Source of the DNA: Ensifer adhaerens
GTDB taxonomy: Bacteria; Pseudomonadota; Alphaproteobacteria; Rhizobiales; Rhizobiaceae
Reading direction: 5' to 3'
DNA: 64,000 nucleotides
Assembly (NCBI RefSeq): GCF_002007205.1
Contig: NZ_LAZS01000006.1
Span: 744,001-808,000 of the forward strand
Part shown: positions 8,444-16,646 of the stretch, piece by piece
Numbering within the stretch: the first letter of the stretch is position 1
Layout of the letters: each line of letters opens with the position of its first letter
Position numbers and translations under genes: made by a program
The notes under the pieces: model-generated
What the model was told of the DNA's origin: nothing
Databases searched by the model: none
What the model saw: only the letters and a program-made list of their open reading frames with translations

Positions 8444-9403
8444 TCATTGGCCATCAACCTGCCAAACCGAAACAAGACCGTCAAGAAACAACTTGTCGCC
8501 TGCAACTTTTTCGAGCCCGCTCATTGCCGGAAAAGCGTCATATCCCAACATCTTGATCCAGTTGGAGACGATCGCGCCGAGGCCAAAAGGCAGGGTCTTG
8601 CGCGGCGCTTCCCAATCGACGATCGGCAGGTCCTTCGACACCTTTTTCTCCGTGAGGAAGGCGCGAATTTCGTCCTCGCCGCCGAGCGTGTCGACGAGCT
8701 TGGCCTTCAGCGCCTGGCGACCGGTGAAAATGCGTCCGTCGGCGAGTAGCAGCGCGTCCGGACGCGGCAACTTGCGGCGCTCGGCAACCAGGTCGACGAA
8801 CCAGGCGTAGCTGTCGTCGATCATCGACTGGATCATGGCCTTCGCCTCGTCGCTCGCCGGATGGAAGGGCGATGGCTCAGCCTTCAAAGGTCGCGACTTG
8901 ATCGATTCCAGCGAAACGCCGATCTTGTCCATCAGCTCCTTGATCTGCGGATATTGGAAAATGACGCCGATAGAGCCGGTGATCGAGCTTTCGCCGGCAA
9001 CGATCGTATCGCCGCCGAGCGCGATCATGTAGCCCGCCGAAGCGGCAAGCGTGCGGACATCGGAAACGACAGGCTTCTTGGCGGCAACCTTGCGGAGCGC
9101 CTTATAGAGGACCTCGCCGCCATAGGTCGTTCCGCCGGGCGACGAAATGGTCACGACCAGCGCCTTGACGCTGTCGTTGTCGGCAATTTTCTGGAGACGC
9201 TCGAGCAGCTCGCGGTCGTCCTGGATTAGGCCGGTGATTGCGACGCGCGCCACGTGCTGCCTGCTGCGGCCGACGTCGTCGGCAGCCCCCGACCAGGCAA
9301 AGATCGCGAATGCGGCGGCGAGAAGCAGGCCCGCCACCACAAAGCGCCAGAAACTCAACTTCCGGCGCAAGCTGCGGCGATCGGCGATGGCGAGTTCGTC
9401 CAT
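8444..9403 (-). CDS. sppA: Signal peptide peptidase SppA, short form
   Basis: Membrane-anchored serine protease that digests cleaved signal peptides. The 319-residue protein has one membrane anchor (about residues 18-38) and a ClpP-like peptidase domain. The Ser-Lys dyad is visible: Ser122 in LAASAGYMIALGG and Lys174 in KSRPLKAEPSPF. The 52-residue distance between them matches the Bacillus-type short enzyme. It is upstream of ihfB on the same strand, separated by about 130 bp, so a shared transcript is possible. Confidence 0.93.
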   Translation of the reverse strand: MDELAIADRRSLRRKLSFWRFVVAGLLLAAAFAIFAWSGAADDVGRSRQHVARVAITGLIQDDRELLERLQKIADNDSVKALVVTISSPGGTTYGGEVLYKALRKVAAKKPVVSDVRTLAASAGYMIALGGDTIVAGESSITGSIGVIFQYPQIKELMDKIGVSLESIKSRPLKAEPSPFHPASDEAKAMIQSMIDDSYAWFVDLVAERRKLPRPDALLLADGRIFTGRQALKAKLVDTLGGEDEIRAFLTEKKVSKDLPIVDWEAPRKTLPFGLGAIVSNWIKMLGYDAFPAMSGLEKVAGDKLFLDGLVSVWQVDGQ

Positions 9404-9668
9404 GTGGGTTTCTCCCGATTTGTTGGCGCAGCTTCTGTCAGTTTCCGCGGGAACGTGCTATCTGCGCGCGAAGAGGCATATTCCATAGACGCGCTTGGCC
9501 ACGGTTGAAAGCCGCGGCTGGCGTTTTTGCGCTTCACCCGAGTTTTTTTGCGGCGCCATTGTGCGACAGCAAAAAATATCCATATTTGCGACGACTTACA
9601 CCCATGTATGTAAATGGCCCTTCGCCGGGTCAGCGACAAAAAAAGCAGTAGAACCGACAGGCCCTTCC

Positions 9669-10337
9669 ATGTTGAACCACGCGCCAGCCCCGGGCATCTT
9701 TGCCGATACGGGTGCGAGCTCCGCCGACGCCTATGCGCTCGCCGCGCGGCATTCCGCGCGCGTGCGCCGCCTGAAGATCATCCTGCCGATCGTCGCCGGC
9801 GTCATTGCCGTCATTTTTGCCGCCGTATCCTTCGTGCGCGCCTTCATGCCCGTCGACCTGCAGATCGAGACCGCGACGATCGAAGACGGCAAGATCGTCA
9901 TGAAGAACCCGGCGATTTCCGGTCGCAACAAGCAGGGCATCAGCTATTCGATGAAGGCGCAGCGGGCGCTCCAGGATATCGCCAATCCCGATATCATCAC
10001 GCTGCAGACGATCCACGCGGAAATGCCGATGAAGGATTCCATGATTGCGACCGTGGACGCCACCAACGGCATCTATGATCGCGGCGCCAACACGCTCGAC
10101 ATGAACGCCCCGTTCACCATTTCCGTCAATAATGGCATCAACGCCGACTTCCAGTCGGCCTATCTGGACATCAATGCCGGCGAGATGGAAACGAAGCAGC
10201 CCGTTGCGATCAGCATGAAGGGCGGTTCGATCATTGCGCAGACGCTGCGAATGACGGATAAGGGACGTATTGTAATATTCGAGGGCATGGTGAGGGTGAA
10301 CATTGAGCCCACCGCCATCCGCAAGAACGCGAAATAG
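9669..10337 (+). CDS. lptC: LPS export protein LptC
   Basis: Bitopic inner-membrane protein that passes lipopolysaccharide from the LptB2FG transporter to periplasmic LptA. The 222-residue protein has a cytoplasmic N-terminus, one membrane segment (about residues 38-58, KIILPIVAGVIAVIFAAVSF) and a periplasmic domain of OstA-like beta strands. The frame is open further upstream, but the ATG at 9669 begins a credible protein and the upstream residues do not. It starts the lptC-lptA-lptB run; the lptA start follows after only six bases. Confidence 0.88.
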   Translation: MLNHAPAPGIFADTGASSADAYALAARHSARVRRLKIILPIVAGVIAVIFAAVSFVRAFMPVDLQIETATIEDGKIVMKNPAISGRNKQGISYSMKAQRALQDIANPDIITLQTIHAEMPMKDSMIATVDATNGIYDRGANTLDMNAPFTISVNNGINADFQSAYLDINAGEMETKQPVAISMKGGSIIAQTLRMTDKGRIVIFEGMVRVNIEPTAIRKNAK

Positions 10338-10343
10338 GACCCG

Positions 10344-10913
10344 GTGCACTCCATGTCGGTCACAACCGCCTCATTTTTCAAGATTTCCGCCAGCCTGGCC
10401 ATGGCCGGAGCGGGCGCTTTGATTATTGCCTCCGGCGCTTTTGCGCAGGCCACATCGAGCAAGATGAAGGGCCTTGAGCTTTCCAACGACAAGCCGATCC
10501 AGATCGAGAGCGACAAGCTCGAAATCAAGGACCCGGAAAGCAAGGCGATCTTTTCCGGCAACGTCAAGGTCGTGCAGGGCACGACGACACTGCAGGCCGG
10601 CAACATGGTCGTCTTCTACAAGTCCGGCGGCGGCTCGGTTTCGAGCGGCGACGCCGACATCGACCGTATCGAGGTCAGCGACAAGGTTTTCCTGAGCTCC
10701 GGCACGCAGCAGGCGACGGCCGATACCGGCTCGTTCGACATGACCAAGCAGGTCTTCGTTCTCAAGGGCGACAAGGTCGTTCTCTCGGAAGGCAAGAACG
10801 TTTTCGTCGGCTGCCAGCTCAACGTCCAGATGGAAACCGGAGAAGCCCAGCTCGAAGCCTGTGGCGGTCGGGTGCAGATCCAGCTCGACCCGCAGTCCCG
10901 CAAGAAGAACTGA
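10344..10913 (+). CDS. lptA: LPS transport periplasmic protein LptA
   Basis: Periplasmic OstA/LptA protein that forms the beta-jellyroll bridge carrying lipopolysaccharide to the outer membrane. The 189-residue product has a signal peptide (hydrophobic stretch to about residue 35, cleavage near AFAQA) followed by DKPIQIESDKLEIKDPESKAIFSGNVKVVQG, the typical family opening. Starts are possible at the GTG at 10344 or the ATG at 10353. Two cysteines (FVGCQ and LEACGG) could form a disulfide. Tightly packed between lptC and lptB, so co-expression is expected. Confidence 0.9.
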   Translation: MHSMSVTTASFFKISASLAMAGAGALIIASGAFAQATSSKMKGLELSNDKPIQIESDKLEIKDPESKAIFSGNVKVVQGTTTLQAGNMVVFYKSGGGSVSSGDADIDRIEVSDKVFLSSGTQQATADTGSFDMTKQVFVLKGDKVVLSEGKNVFVGCQLNVQMETGEAQLEACGGRVQIQLDPQSRKKN

Positions 10914-10925
10914 CGTAGACCGCTC

Positions 10926-11744
10926 GTGCAACTTCCCTTCCTCCACAAGCGCAAACGGGTCCGCAAACCGTCGGCGACCGCTACGGTCGCTTCCGGGCAT
11001 GCGGTCGACAAGGCGCGCTATGACGGCACGCTGATCGCCCGCGGGCTTACCAAGGCCTATCGCGAACGCCGGGTCGTCAACGGTGTGTCGCTGGTGGTGC
11101 GGCGCGGCGAGGCCGTGGGCCTGCTCGGCCCGAACGGCGCCGGCAAGACCACCTGCTTCTACATGATCACCGGCCTCGTCCCCGTCGACGAGGGCTCGAT
11201 CGAGATCAACGGCAACGACGTGACGACGATGCCGATGTACCGGCGCGCGCGCCTTGGTGTCGGCTACCTGCCGCAGGAAGCGTCGATCTTCCGCGGGCTG
11301 ACGGTCGAGGAGAACATCCGCGCCGTCCTCGAGGTCCACGACAAGAACCTGGAGCGGCGCGAGAGCAAGCTCAACGACCTGCTCGGCGAGTTCAACATCA
11401 CGCATCTGCGCAAGTCGCCGGCGATCGCGCTTTCCGGCGGCGAGCGCCGCCGCCTCGAAATCGCCCGCGCGCTTGCGACGGACCCGACGTTCATGCTGCT
11501 CGACGAGCCTTTTGCCGGCGTCGACCCTATCTCGGTCGCCGACATCCAGGCGCTTGTCCGGCACCTGACCTCGCGCGGCATCGGCGTGCTCATCACCGAC
11601 CATAACGTTCGCGAAACGCTCGGCCTCATCGATCGCGCCTATATCATCCATGCGGGCGAAGTGCTGACGCATGGTCGCGCCAACGACATCGTCACCAATC
11701 CTGACGTGCGCAGGCTCTATCTCGGCGACAATTTCAGCCTCTGA
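10926..11744 (+). CDS. lptB: LPS export ABC transporter ATPase LptB
   Basis: Cytoplasmic ATPase that powers lipopolysaccharide extraction with LptF and LptG, which are not in the window. The 272-residue protein has Walker A (GPNGAGKTT), the Q-loop (YLPQEASIFRGL), the signature LSGGERRRLEIARAL, Walker B (FMLLDEPFAGVDP) and the H-loop (ITDHNVRETL). An N-terminal extension of about 35 basic residues before the ABC domain is common in rhizobial LptB. The start is a GTG at 10926, twelve bases after the lptA stop. Confidence 0.95.
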   Translation: MQLPFLHKRKRVRKPSATATVASGHAVDKARYDGTLIARGLTKAYRERRVVNGVSLVVRRGEAVGLLGPNGAGKTTCFYMITGLVPVDEGSIEINGNDVTTMPMYRRARLGVGYLPQEASIFRGLTVEENIRAVLEVHDKNLERRESKLNDLLGEFNITHLRKSPAIALSGGERRRLEIARALATDPTFMLLDEPFAGVDPISVADIQALVRHLTSRGIGVLITDHNVRETLGLIDRAYIIHAGEVLTHGRANDIVTNPDVRRLYLGDNFSL

Positions 11745-11752
11745 GACCGCCT

Positions 11753-11772
11753 CGCGGGCGATTCCGCCCGCG
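11753..11772 (+). other. Stem-loop after lptB
   Basis: Perfect 8-bp arms CGCGGGCG (11753-11760) and CGCCCGCG (11765-11772) with an ATTC loop, nine bases after the lptB stop. No T-tract follows, so it is a weak terminator at best; it could instead stabilise the 3' end of the lpt transcript. Confidence 0.45.
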
Positions 11773-11779
11773 ATCACGC

Positions 11780-11808
11780 TTGACCAAACCTTTCCGATAA
11801 GCAATTTT
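11780..11808 (+). promoter_or_regulatory. Possible housekeeping promoter for rpoN
   Basis: TTGACC (11780-11785) followed after 17 bases by AATTTT (11803-11808), between the lptB stem-loop and rpoN. The -35 is good for an alphaproteobacterial sigma-70 promoter; the -10 is only fair. It would allow rpoN expression apart from the lpt genes. Confidence 0.3.
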
Positions 11809-11889
11809 TGGGCCAATTAAAAAAGGGCCCGACCGGCGACCGGAGAAGCACCGCGGCCCCTGGAGATTTCTCGGGAGTTTCGCGTCAGC

Positions 11890-13428
11890 ATGGCCCTGTC
11901 CGCCAGCCTTCATCTGCGCCAGTCCCAGTCCCTGGTGATGACGCCCCAGCTGATGCAGTCGATCCAGCTGCTGCAGATGACGCATCTTGAACTCAACCAG
12001 TTCATCGCCCAGGAAGTCGAAAAGAACCCGCTGCTCGAATTTCAGGCGAATGACGATCAAGTCACCCCGGAGCGGGGCGAGATGGTGGGCGCCGAGGAAA
12101 CTGGCGGAAGCGATGACGGCGGCGGCCAGGCGGATCTCTACGACAGCGCGACGTCGCAAAGCGGCGAGCGGCTCGACGACCAGCTCGATGCCGATTTTGC
12201 CAATGTCTTCCAGGACGACACGACGCCGCAGCGCGCCGATGCGCCCGAACTGCTCGGCCAGTGGAAGTCGATGCCCGGCAGCAGTGAGGGCGAAGACTAC
12301 GACCTCGACGACTTTGTCGCCGGGCGCAAGAGCCTGCGCGAAACGCTTCTAGAGCAGTTGCCCTTCGCGCTTCCGGACGCCTCCGACCGGCTGATCGCTC
12401 AGCACCTCATCGACCAGCTCGACGACGCCGGCTACCTGCAGGCGGACCTCGGGGAGGTCGCCGAGCGGCTGGGCGCCACGCAAGCCGACGTCGTGAGCGT
12501 GCTCCTGACGCTGCAGCAGTTCGATCCGCCCGGCGTCTTCGCGCGCTCGCTCGGCGAATGTCTCGCCATCCAGCTGCGCGCCCGCGACCGCCTCGATCCG
12601 GCGATGGAGGCACTGCTTGCCAACCTCGAACTTCTGGCGCGGCGAGATTTTGCGACCCTGAAGAAGATCTGCGGTGTCGACGAGGAAGACCTGATCGACA
12701 TGCTGGCGGAAATCCGCAAGCTCGACCCGAAACCCGGCACCAGCTTCGAGACCAGCGTCAGCGAGGCGATCGTGCCCGATATCGTCGTGCGCGCAGCACC
12801 CGACGGCTCATGGATGATCGAGCTCAATCCGGATGCGCTGCCGCGCGTACTGGTCAATCAGGACTATTTCGCTTCGGTTTCGCGCGGCACGCAGAAAAAC
12901 AGCGCCGACCAGGCCTTCCTGAACGAATGCCTGCAGAACGCCAACTGGCTGACGCGCAGCCTCGACCAACGCGCCCGGACGATCATGAAGGTCGCCACCG
13001 AGATCGTCCGCCAGCAGGACGCCTTCCTTGCCAACGGCATCGGCCATCTCAGGCCGCTGAACCTCAAGACCGTCGCCGACGCGATAAAAATGCATGAATC
13101 GACCGTCAGCCGCGTCACCTCGAACAAATACATGCTGACGCCGCGCGGGCTGTTCGAGCTCAAGTATTTCTTCACCGTCTCGATCGGCTCGGCCGAGGGC
13201 GGCGACAGCCATTCGGCCGAATCCGTTCGCCACAAGATCCGCACGCTGATCCACGAGGAGAGCGCCGAAGCCGTGCTTTCCGACGACGACATCGTCGACA
13301 GCCTGAAGAAGGCCGGTATCGACATCGCCCGGCGCACCGTCGCCAAATACCGGGAAGCGATGAACATCCCCTCCTCCGTGCAGCGCCGGCGGGAGAAGCG
13401 CGCGCTGGCCAAGGCCGCCGGTTTCTGA
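11890..13428 (+). CDS. rpoN: RNA polymerase sigma-54 factor
   Basis: Alternative sigma factor for nitrogen assimilation, dicarboxylate transport and symbiosis promoters, active only with an AAA+ enhancer-binding protein. All three regions are visible in the 512-residue protein: the glutamine-rich N-terminal activator region (SLHLRQSQSLVMTPQLMQSIQLLQ), an acidic linker (about residues 55-140), the core-binding part, and the C-terminal DNA-binding part ending in the RpoN box ARRTVAKYRE (480-489). The rhizobial order lptB-rpoN-hpf-ptsN is intact. No activator gene lies nearby. Confidence 0.97.
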   Translation: MALSASLHLRQSQSLVMTPQLMQSIQLLQMTHLELNQFIAQEVEKNPLLEFQANDDQVTPERGEMVGAEETGGSDDGGGQADLYDSATSQSGERLDDQLDADFANVFQDDTTPQRADAPELLGQWKSMPGSSEGEDYDLDDFVAGRKSLRETLLEQLPFALPDASDRLIAQHLIDQLDDAGYLQADLGEVAERLGATQADVVSVLLTLQQFDPPGVFARSLGECLAIQLRARDRLDPAMEALLANLELLARRDFATLKKICGVDEEDLIDMLAEIRKLDPKPGTSFETSVSEAIVPDIVVRAAPDGSWMIELNPDALPRVLVNQDYFASVSRGTQKNSADQAFLNECLQNANWLTRSLDQRARTIMKVATEIVRQQDAFLANGIGHLRPLNLKTVADAIKMHESTVSRVTSNKYMLTPRGLFELKYFFTVSIGSAEGGDSHSAESVRHKIRTLIHEESAEAVLSDDDIVDSLKKAGIDIARRTVAKYREAMNIPSSVQRRREKRALAKAAGF

Positions 13429-13652
13429 GCACCGGAAGTTAAGCCGCATTAACTTTTTTGCGACCTTCGATTGACTCTCTCCGACACAGGCGATATGAGC
13501 CCGCCGCAATTGCCGGGGACATGCTCGCCCCGGAGGCGACCGGTGCGACCGGTGGCTGCGACAGAGGCGCGCCCGCAAGTCTGAAAGGCTTGGATGACGG
13601 GACCGCTTGGAATAGACTGGCTGCGCAAATCACGAACGAGAGAGGAAACTCC

Positions 13653-14225
13653 ATGAGTGTGCGTGTATCCGGTAAACAGATGGAAATCGGCGATTCGTTC
13701 CGCGCCCGCATTGGCGAGCAGATCGAGCAGGCCGTTACCAAATATTTCGACGGAGGATATTCAAGCCAGGTCACTGTGGAAAAATCCGGGCCGCGCTTCA
13801 GCGCCGACTGCAAGCTTCATCTCGATACGGGCGTGGTAATGCAGGCGAACGGCCAGGCGAACGATCCACAGGCTGCCTTCGACGCGGCGTCGGACCGCAT
13901 CGAAAAGCGCCTGCGTCGCTACAAGCGCAAGCTGAAGGATCATCACAACGGCAACGGCCAGAACGCTGCCGAAGTGGCCTACACAGTGATGGATTCGGTG
14001 CCGTTCGAGGATGACGAAGTCCCCGAGGATTATGCACCGACGATCGTCGCCGAAAGCTCGAAACAATTGAGGACGATGTCTGTCGCAAGCGCCGTGATGG
14101 CGCTCGACATGACAGATGAACCCGTCCTGATGTTCCGCACTCCCGGCAAGGCTGAGTTGAATATCGTCTACAGACGCAACGACGGAAATATTGGCTGGAT
14201 CGACGCTGCCAATATCAAAGCATGA
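13653..14225 (+). CDS. hpf: Ribosome hibernation promoting factor, long form
   Basis: Binds the 30S subunit and dimerises ribosomes into inactive 100S particles in slow growth. The 190-residue protein has the N-terminal S30AE domain (MSVRVSGKQMEIGDSFRARI onward, to about residue 105), a variable acidic linker, and the C-terminal dimerisation domain (VLMFRTPGKAELNIVYRRNDGNIGWID), so it is the long type. AGAGG upstream fixes the ATG at 13653; the open frame before it is not protein-like. Placed between rpoN and ptsN as in many proteobacteria. Confidence 0.95.
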   Translation: MSVRVSGKQMEIGDSFRARIGEQIEQAVTKYFDGGYSSQVTVEKSGPRFSADCKLHLDTGVVMQANGQANDPQAAFDAASDRIEKRLRRYKRKLKDHHNGNGQNAAEVAYTVMDSVPFEDDEVPEDYAPTIVAESSKQLRTMSVASAVMALDMTDEPVLMFRTPGKAELNIVYRRNDGNIGWIDAANIKA

Positions 14226-14232
14226 GCGAAAA

Positions 14233-14262
14233 AGAGGGATGCCGGCGTGCCGGCATCCCTCT
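14233..14262 (+). terminator. Strong stem-loop after hpf
   Basis: Perfect 14-bp arms (AGAGGGATGCCGGC at 14233-14246 and its complement at 14249-14262) just after the hpf stop. No U-run follows, so it may be a Rho-aided terminator or a processing signal separating hpf from ptsN. Confidence 0.55.
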
Positions 14263-14330
14263 CCCGCAACTCAGCGGCCAGGCCCGGAAAATGTGACTTT
14301 TCTGTGCATGGAACCCGCCATGACAAAGAT

Positions 14331-14379
14331 GGTTAGAGCCATTGCGACGCATTTATGATGATGTTGTCCGGCTCTAACC
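14331..14379 (+). promoter_or_regulatory. 10-bp inverted repeat in the ptsN upstream region
   Basis: GGTTAGAGCC (14331-14340) and GGCTCTAACC (14370-14379) are exact reverse complements separated by 29 bases and end 19 bases before the ptsN ATG. It could be an operator for a dimeric or looping protein or the outer stem of a leader RNA next to the ribosome site (GAGGAC at 14387). The binding partner is unknown. Confidence 0.45.
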
Positions 14380-14398
14380 GGCGAACGAGGACAAAAGA

Positions 14399-14863
14399 AT
14401 GGCATTGGCAGGTCTACTGCATCAAAATGCGATCATCCCGGCCATGAGGGCCAACTCGAAAAAACAGCTCCTCCAGGAATTGGCGGCAAAAGCATCAAAG
14501 ATCACCGGGCTCCCCGAGCGTGAAATCTTCGACGTGATCCTGCAGCGCGAGCGCCTCGGCTCCACCGGCGTCGGCAACGGCATCGCCATCCCGCACGGCA
14601 AGCTCAACAATCTTCCCTCGATCATCGGCATCTTTGCGCGCCTCGATGCGCCTGTCGATTTCGAGGCGCTCGACGACCAGCCGGTCGATCTCGTGTTCCT
14701 GCTGCTTGCTCCCGAGGGCGCCGGCGCGGATCACCTCAAGGCGCTGTCGCGCATTGCCCGCGTGCTTCGCGACCAGGACATGGTCGCCAAGATCCGCTCG
14801 AGCGATTCCGCCAGCGCGATCTACACGCTGCTCGACGACGACGCGACCTCGCACGCGGCCTGA
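14399..14863 (+). CDS. ptsN: PTS IIA-like nitrogen regulatory protein
   Basis: EIIA-Ntr, the last phosphoryl acceptor of the PTS-Ntr relay (PtsP to NPr to PtsN). It takes part in potassium and nitrogen balance control rather than sugar transport. The 154-residue PTS EIIA type-2 domain has the phospho-histidine in GNGIAIPHGKLNN (about residue 66). Length is as expected. It follows rpoN and hpf; the hairpin after hpf and a 170-bp gap suggest it may also have its own promoter. Confidence 0.95.
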   Translation: MALAGLLHQNAIIPAMRANSKKQLLQELAAKASKITGLPEREIFDVILQRERLGSTGVGNGIAIPHGKLNNLPSIIGIFARLDAPVDFEALDDQPVDLVFLLLAPEGAGADHLKALSRIARVLRDQDMVAKIRSSDSASAIYTLLDDDATSHAA

Positions 14864-14907
14864 GAGTGGCGAATGGCGCGCGTCCGAAAGGACGCGCATG
14901 CCCACCG

Positions 14908-15720
14908 TCAGTAGAGCTGGCGCCCGTTCAAATGATCAATGAAAATCCGGAACAAAGCGCCCTGGCTCGAAATGCCGAGCCGGCGGTAGATGTTCTTGCG
15001 GTGGATGCGCACGGTGCCCTCGGCGATGCTCATCACCTTGCCGATCGACAGGTTGCTGTGCCCCCTGAGGATCAGGCGCACGATGTTGCGTTGCTGCTTG
15101 GTTAGCCGATCCGAACACAGGCTGTCGAACGCTGCCTCCATAGCATCGTCACCCTCTTCGGATGGCGGCGGCACAATCGTCCGGCCCTGCTGGCGCCAAT
15201 TCGACCTGATGGCCTCGCGCACGATCGGCTCGTAGACGCGCAGCCGGGCCAGCTCGGTCTCACTGAAAGGTTCGCCGCCGCGGCCGCGCATCAGCGAGTA
15301 GGTCGCCTGCAGGCCGGCATCGAGCGGGATGACGAAGCCCACCTCCTCGACGAGAACGCCCTTTTCCATCGACACGCAGGGATGCACTTCCGCCGACGAC
15401 GAGAAGTCGGACAGGAAGAACTGGTCCGGCGCGAGTTCGCGCATTCGCCAGAGCCCTGCCGGCTGGCCGGCACAACAGGCGACGTAAAAGGGATCGAGCA
15501 GATAGGCGCCGCCGAGATAGGCGGAAAGCGCACTTGCCGACACCTTGGCCGTATAGCCGTCATGCAGGACGATCGGCCTTGCATCGTAAGGATAGGCAAA
15601 CGCGACCGAGAGATCGAAGCCGGTGACCGATCGGAGCATCCGGTCGAGCGCTCGGCCGAAATCCTCCGTGCCGATCAGGCCGATCATCGCCGAGATATCG
15701 GCAGACTCGCTTGCGAGCAT
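14908..15720 (-). CDS. LuxR-family transcriptional regulator
   Basis: A 270-residue regulator. The N-terminal ~190 residues look like a GAF-like sensor domain without a phospho-acceptor aspartate pattern, and the C-terminus has a LuxR/GerE helix-turn-helix (LTKQQRNIVRLILRGHSNLSIGKVMSIAEGTVRIHRKNIYRRL). The frame can start at a TTG at 15786, but the ATG at 15720 has purine-rich sequence (GGGGGATGACAAGGGA) before it. It is divergent from the dehydrogenase and lactone oxidase genes, so it probably controls them. I cannot say whether the sensor binds an acyl-homoserine lactone; no luxI is nearby. Confidence 0.82.
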   Translation of the reverse strand: MLASESADISAMIGLIGTEDFGRALDRMLRSVTGFDLSVAFAYPYDARPIVLHDGYTAKVSASALSAYLGGAYLLDPFYVACCAGQPAGLWRMRELAPDQFFLSDFSSSAEVHPCVSMEKGVLVEEVGFVIPLDAGLQATYSLMRGRGGEPFSETELARLRVYEPIVREAIRSNWRQQGRTIVPPPSEEGDDAMEAAFDSLCSDRLTKQQRNIVRLILRGHSNLSIGKVMSIAEGTVRIHRKNIYRRLGISSQGALFRIFIDHLNGRQLY

Positions 15721-15867
15721 TCCCTTGTCATCCCCCAACCCTACGTATCCCCCATGGGATATCGACAGCCCCTCACTCGTCAACAATAATTCCCGGGGAG
15801 TGAGAACCGGATCCGTCGCGGGTCGTCATCGGCGCCGTTGCTAAGGATACGCAAGGGGAGGATTACG

Positions 15868-16635
15868 ATGGCAGGCAGGCTTTCAGGCAAGGTGGCGCTG
15901 ATCAGCGGCGGCGCGGGAGGCTGCGGCCTTGCCGCCTCCGAACTGTTTGCGCGGGAGGGCGCCAAGGTCGGCATTGTCGACCTGCCGCGCAGCAAGGGCG
16001 AAGAGGTCGCCGCAGCGATCCGCGCCAAGGGTGGCGAGGCGATCTTTGCCCCGGCCGACGTCTCTGTCTCCGCAGAGGTGACGTCCGCCGTCAAGGCGGT
16101 CGAAGCGGCCTTCGGCGCTATCACCGTGCTCTTCAACCATGCCGGCATCCTCGCCGTCGGTCCGTTTCTCGAAACGGAGGAGGACGAGTGGGACCGGCTG
16201 ATGGCGGTCAATGTGCGCAGCATGTTCCTGATGACCAAGGCGGTGCTTCCGGGCATGCTTGCAGCCGGCGGCGGCAGCATCGTCTGCACCTCGTCGATTT
16301 CGGCGGTCGCGGCAACGCCGATGGAGGTGCTCTACGACACCACCAAGGGCGCCTGCCACATGTTCGCGCGCGCCATCGCCGTCGAGTTCCGCGACCGCGG
16401 CATCCGCTGCAACGCCGTCTGCCCGGGCTTCATCGCCACCGATCACGGCAAGCGCGAGCTCGTCGGGCTCAGCAAATACGGCGTCGACGTTTCGGAAGCG
16501 GCGATTGCCGCACAGCAGGGCCGCATGTGCGATCCGAAGGAAGTGGCGAACGCGGCATTGTTTCTGGCGAGTGACGAGGCGAGCTTCATCAACGGCACGC
16601 ATCTGTTCGTCGACAATTGCTTCACCGCGGTTTGA
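15868..16635 (+). CDS. Short-chain dehydrogenase/reductase
   Basis: NAD(P)-dependent oxidoreductase of the classical SDR type, 255 residues. It has the cofactor loop (SGGAGGCGLA instead of the commoner TGxxxGIG), NHAG (family form NNAG), the catalytic Ser in CTSSISA and the YxxxK pair (YDTTK), and ends in a normal FVDNCFTAV tail. AGGGGAGG sets the start at 15868. Eleven bases separate it from a sugar-lactone oxidase gene, so the pair probably oxidises a sugar or polyol in sequence. The substrate is not predictable. Confidence 0.85.
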   Translation: MAGRLSGKVALISGGAGGCGLAASELFAREGAKVGIVDLPRSKGEEVAAAIRAKGGEAIFAPADVSVSAEVTSAVKAVEAAFGAITVLFNHAGILAVGPFLETEEDEWDRLMAVNVRSMFLMTKAVLPGMLAAGGGSIVCTSSISAVAATPMEVLYDTTKGACHMFARAIAVEFRDRGIRCNAVCPGFIATDHGKRELVGLSKYGVDVSEAAIAAQQGRMCDPKEVANAALFLASDEASFINGTHLFVDNCFTAV

Positions 16636-16646
16636 GGGAGGGGAGA

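Noticed and set aside
10371-11816. 481-codon minus-strand open frame opposite lptA-lptB
   Set aside because: It is the antisense shadow of two well-supported lpt genes; composition (D, R, A, H rich) is typical of a frame opposite a high-GC gene.
11745-14398. Sigma-54 promoter (TGGCAC-N5-TTGC) upstream of rpoN, hpf or ptsN
   Set aside because: No match with correct spacing was seen in the intergenic parts.
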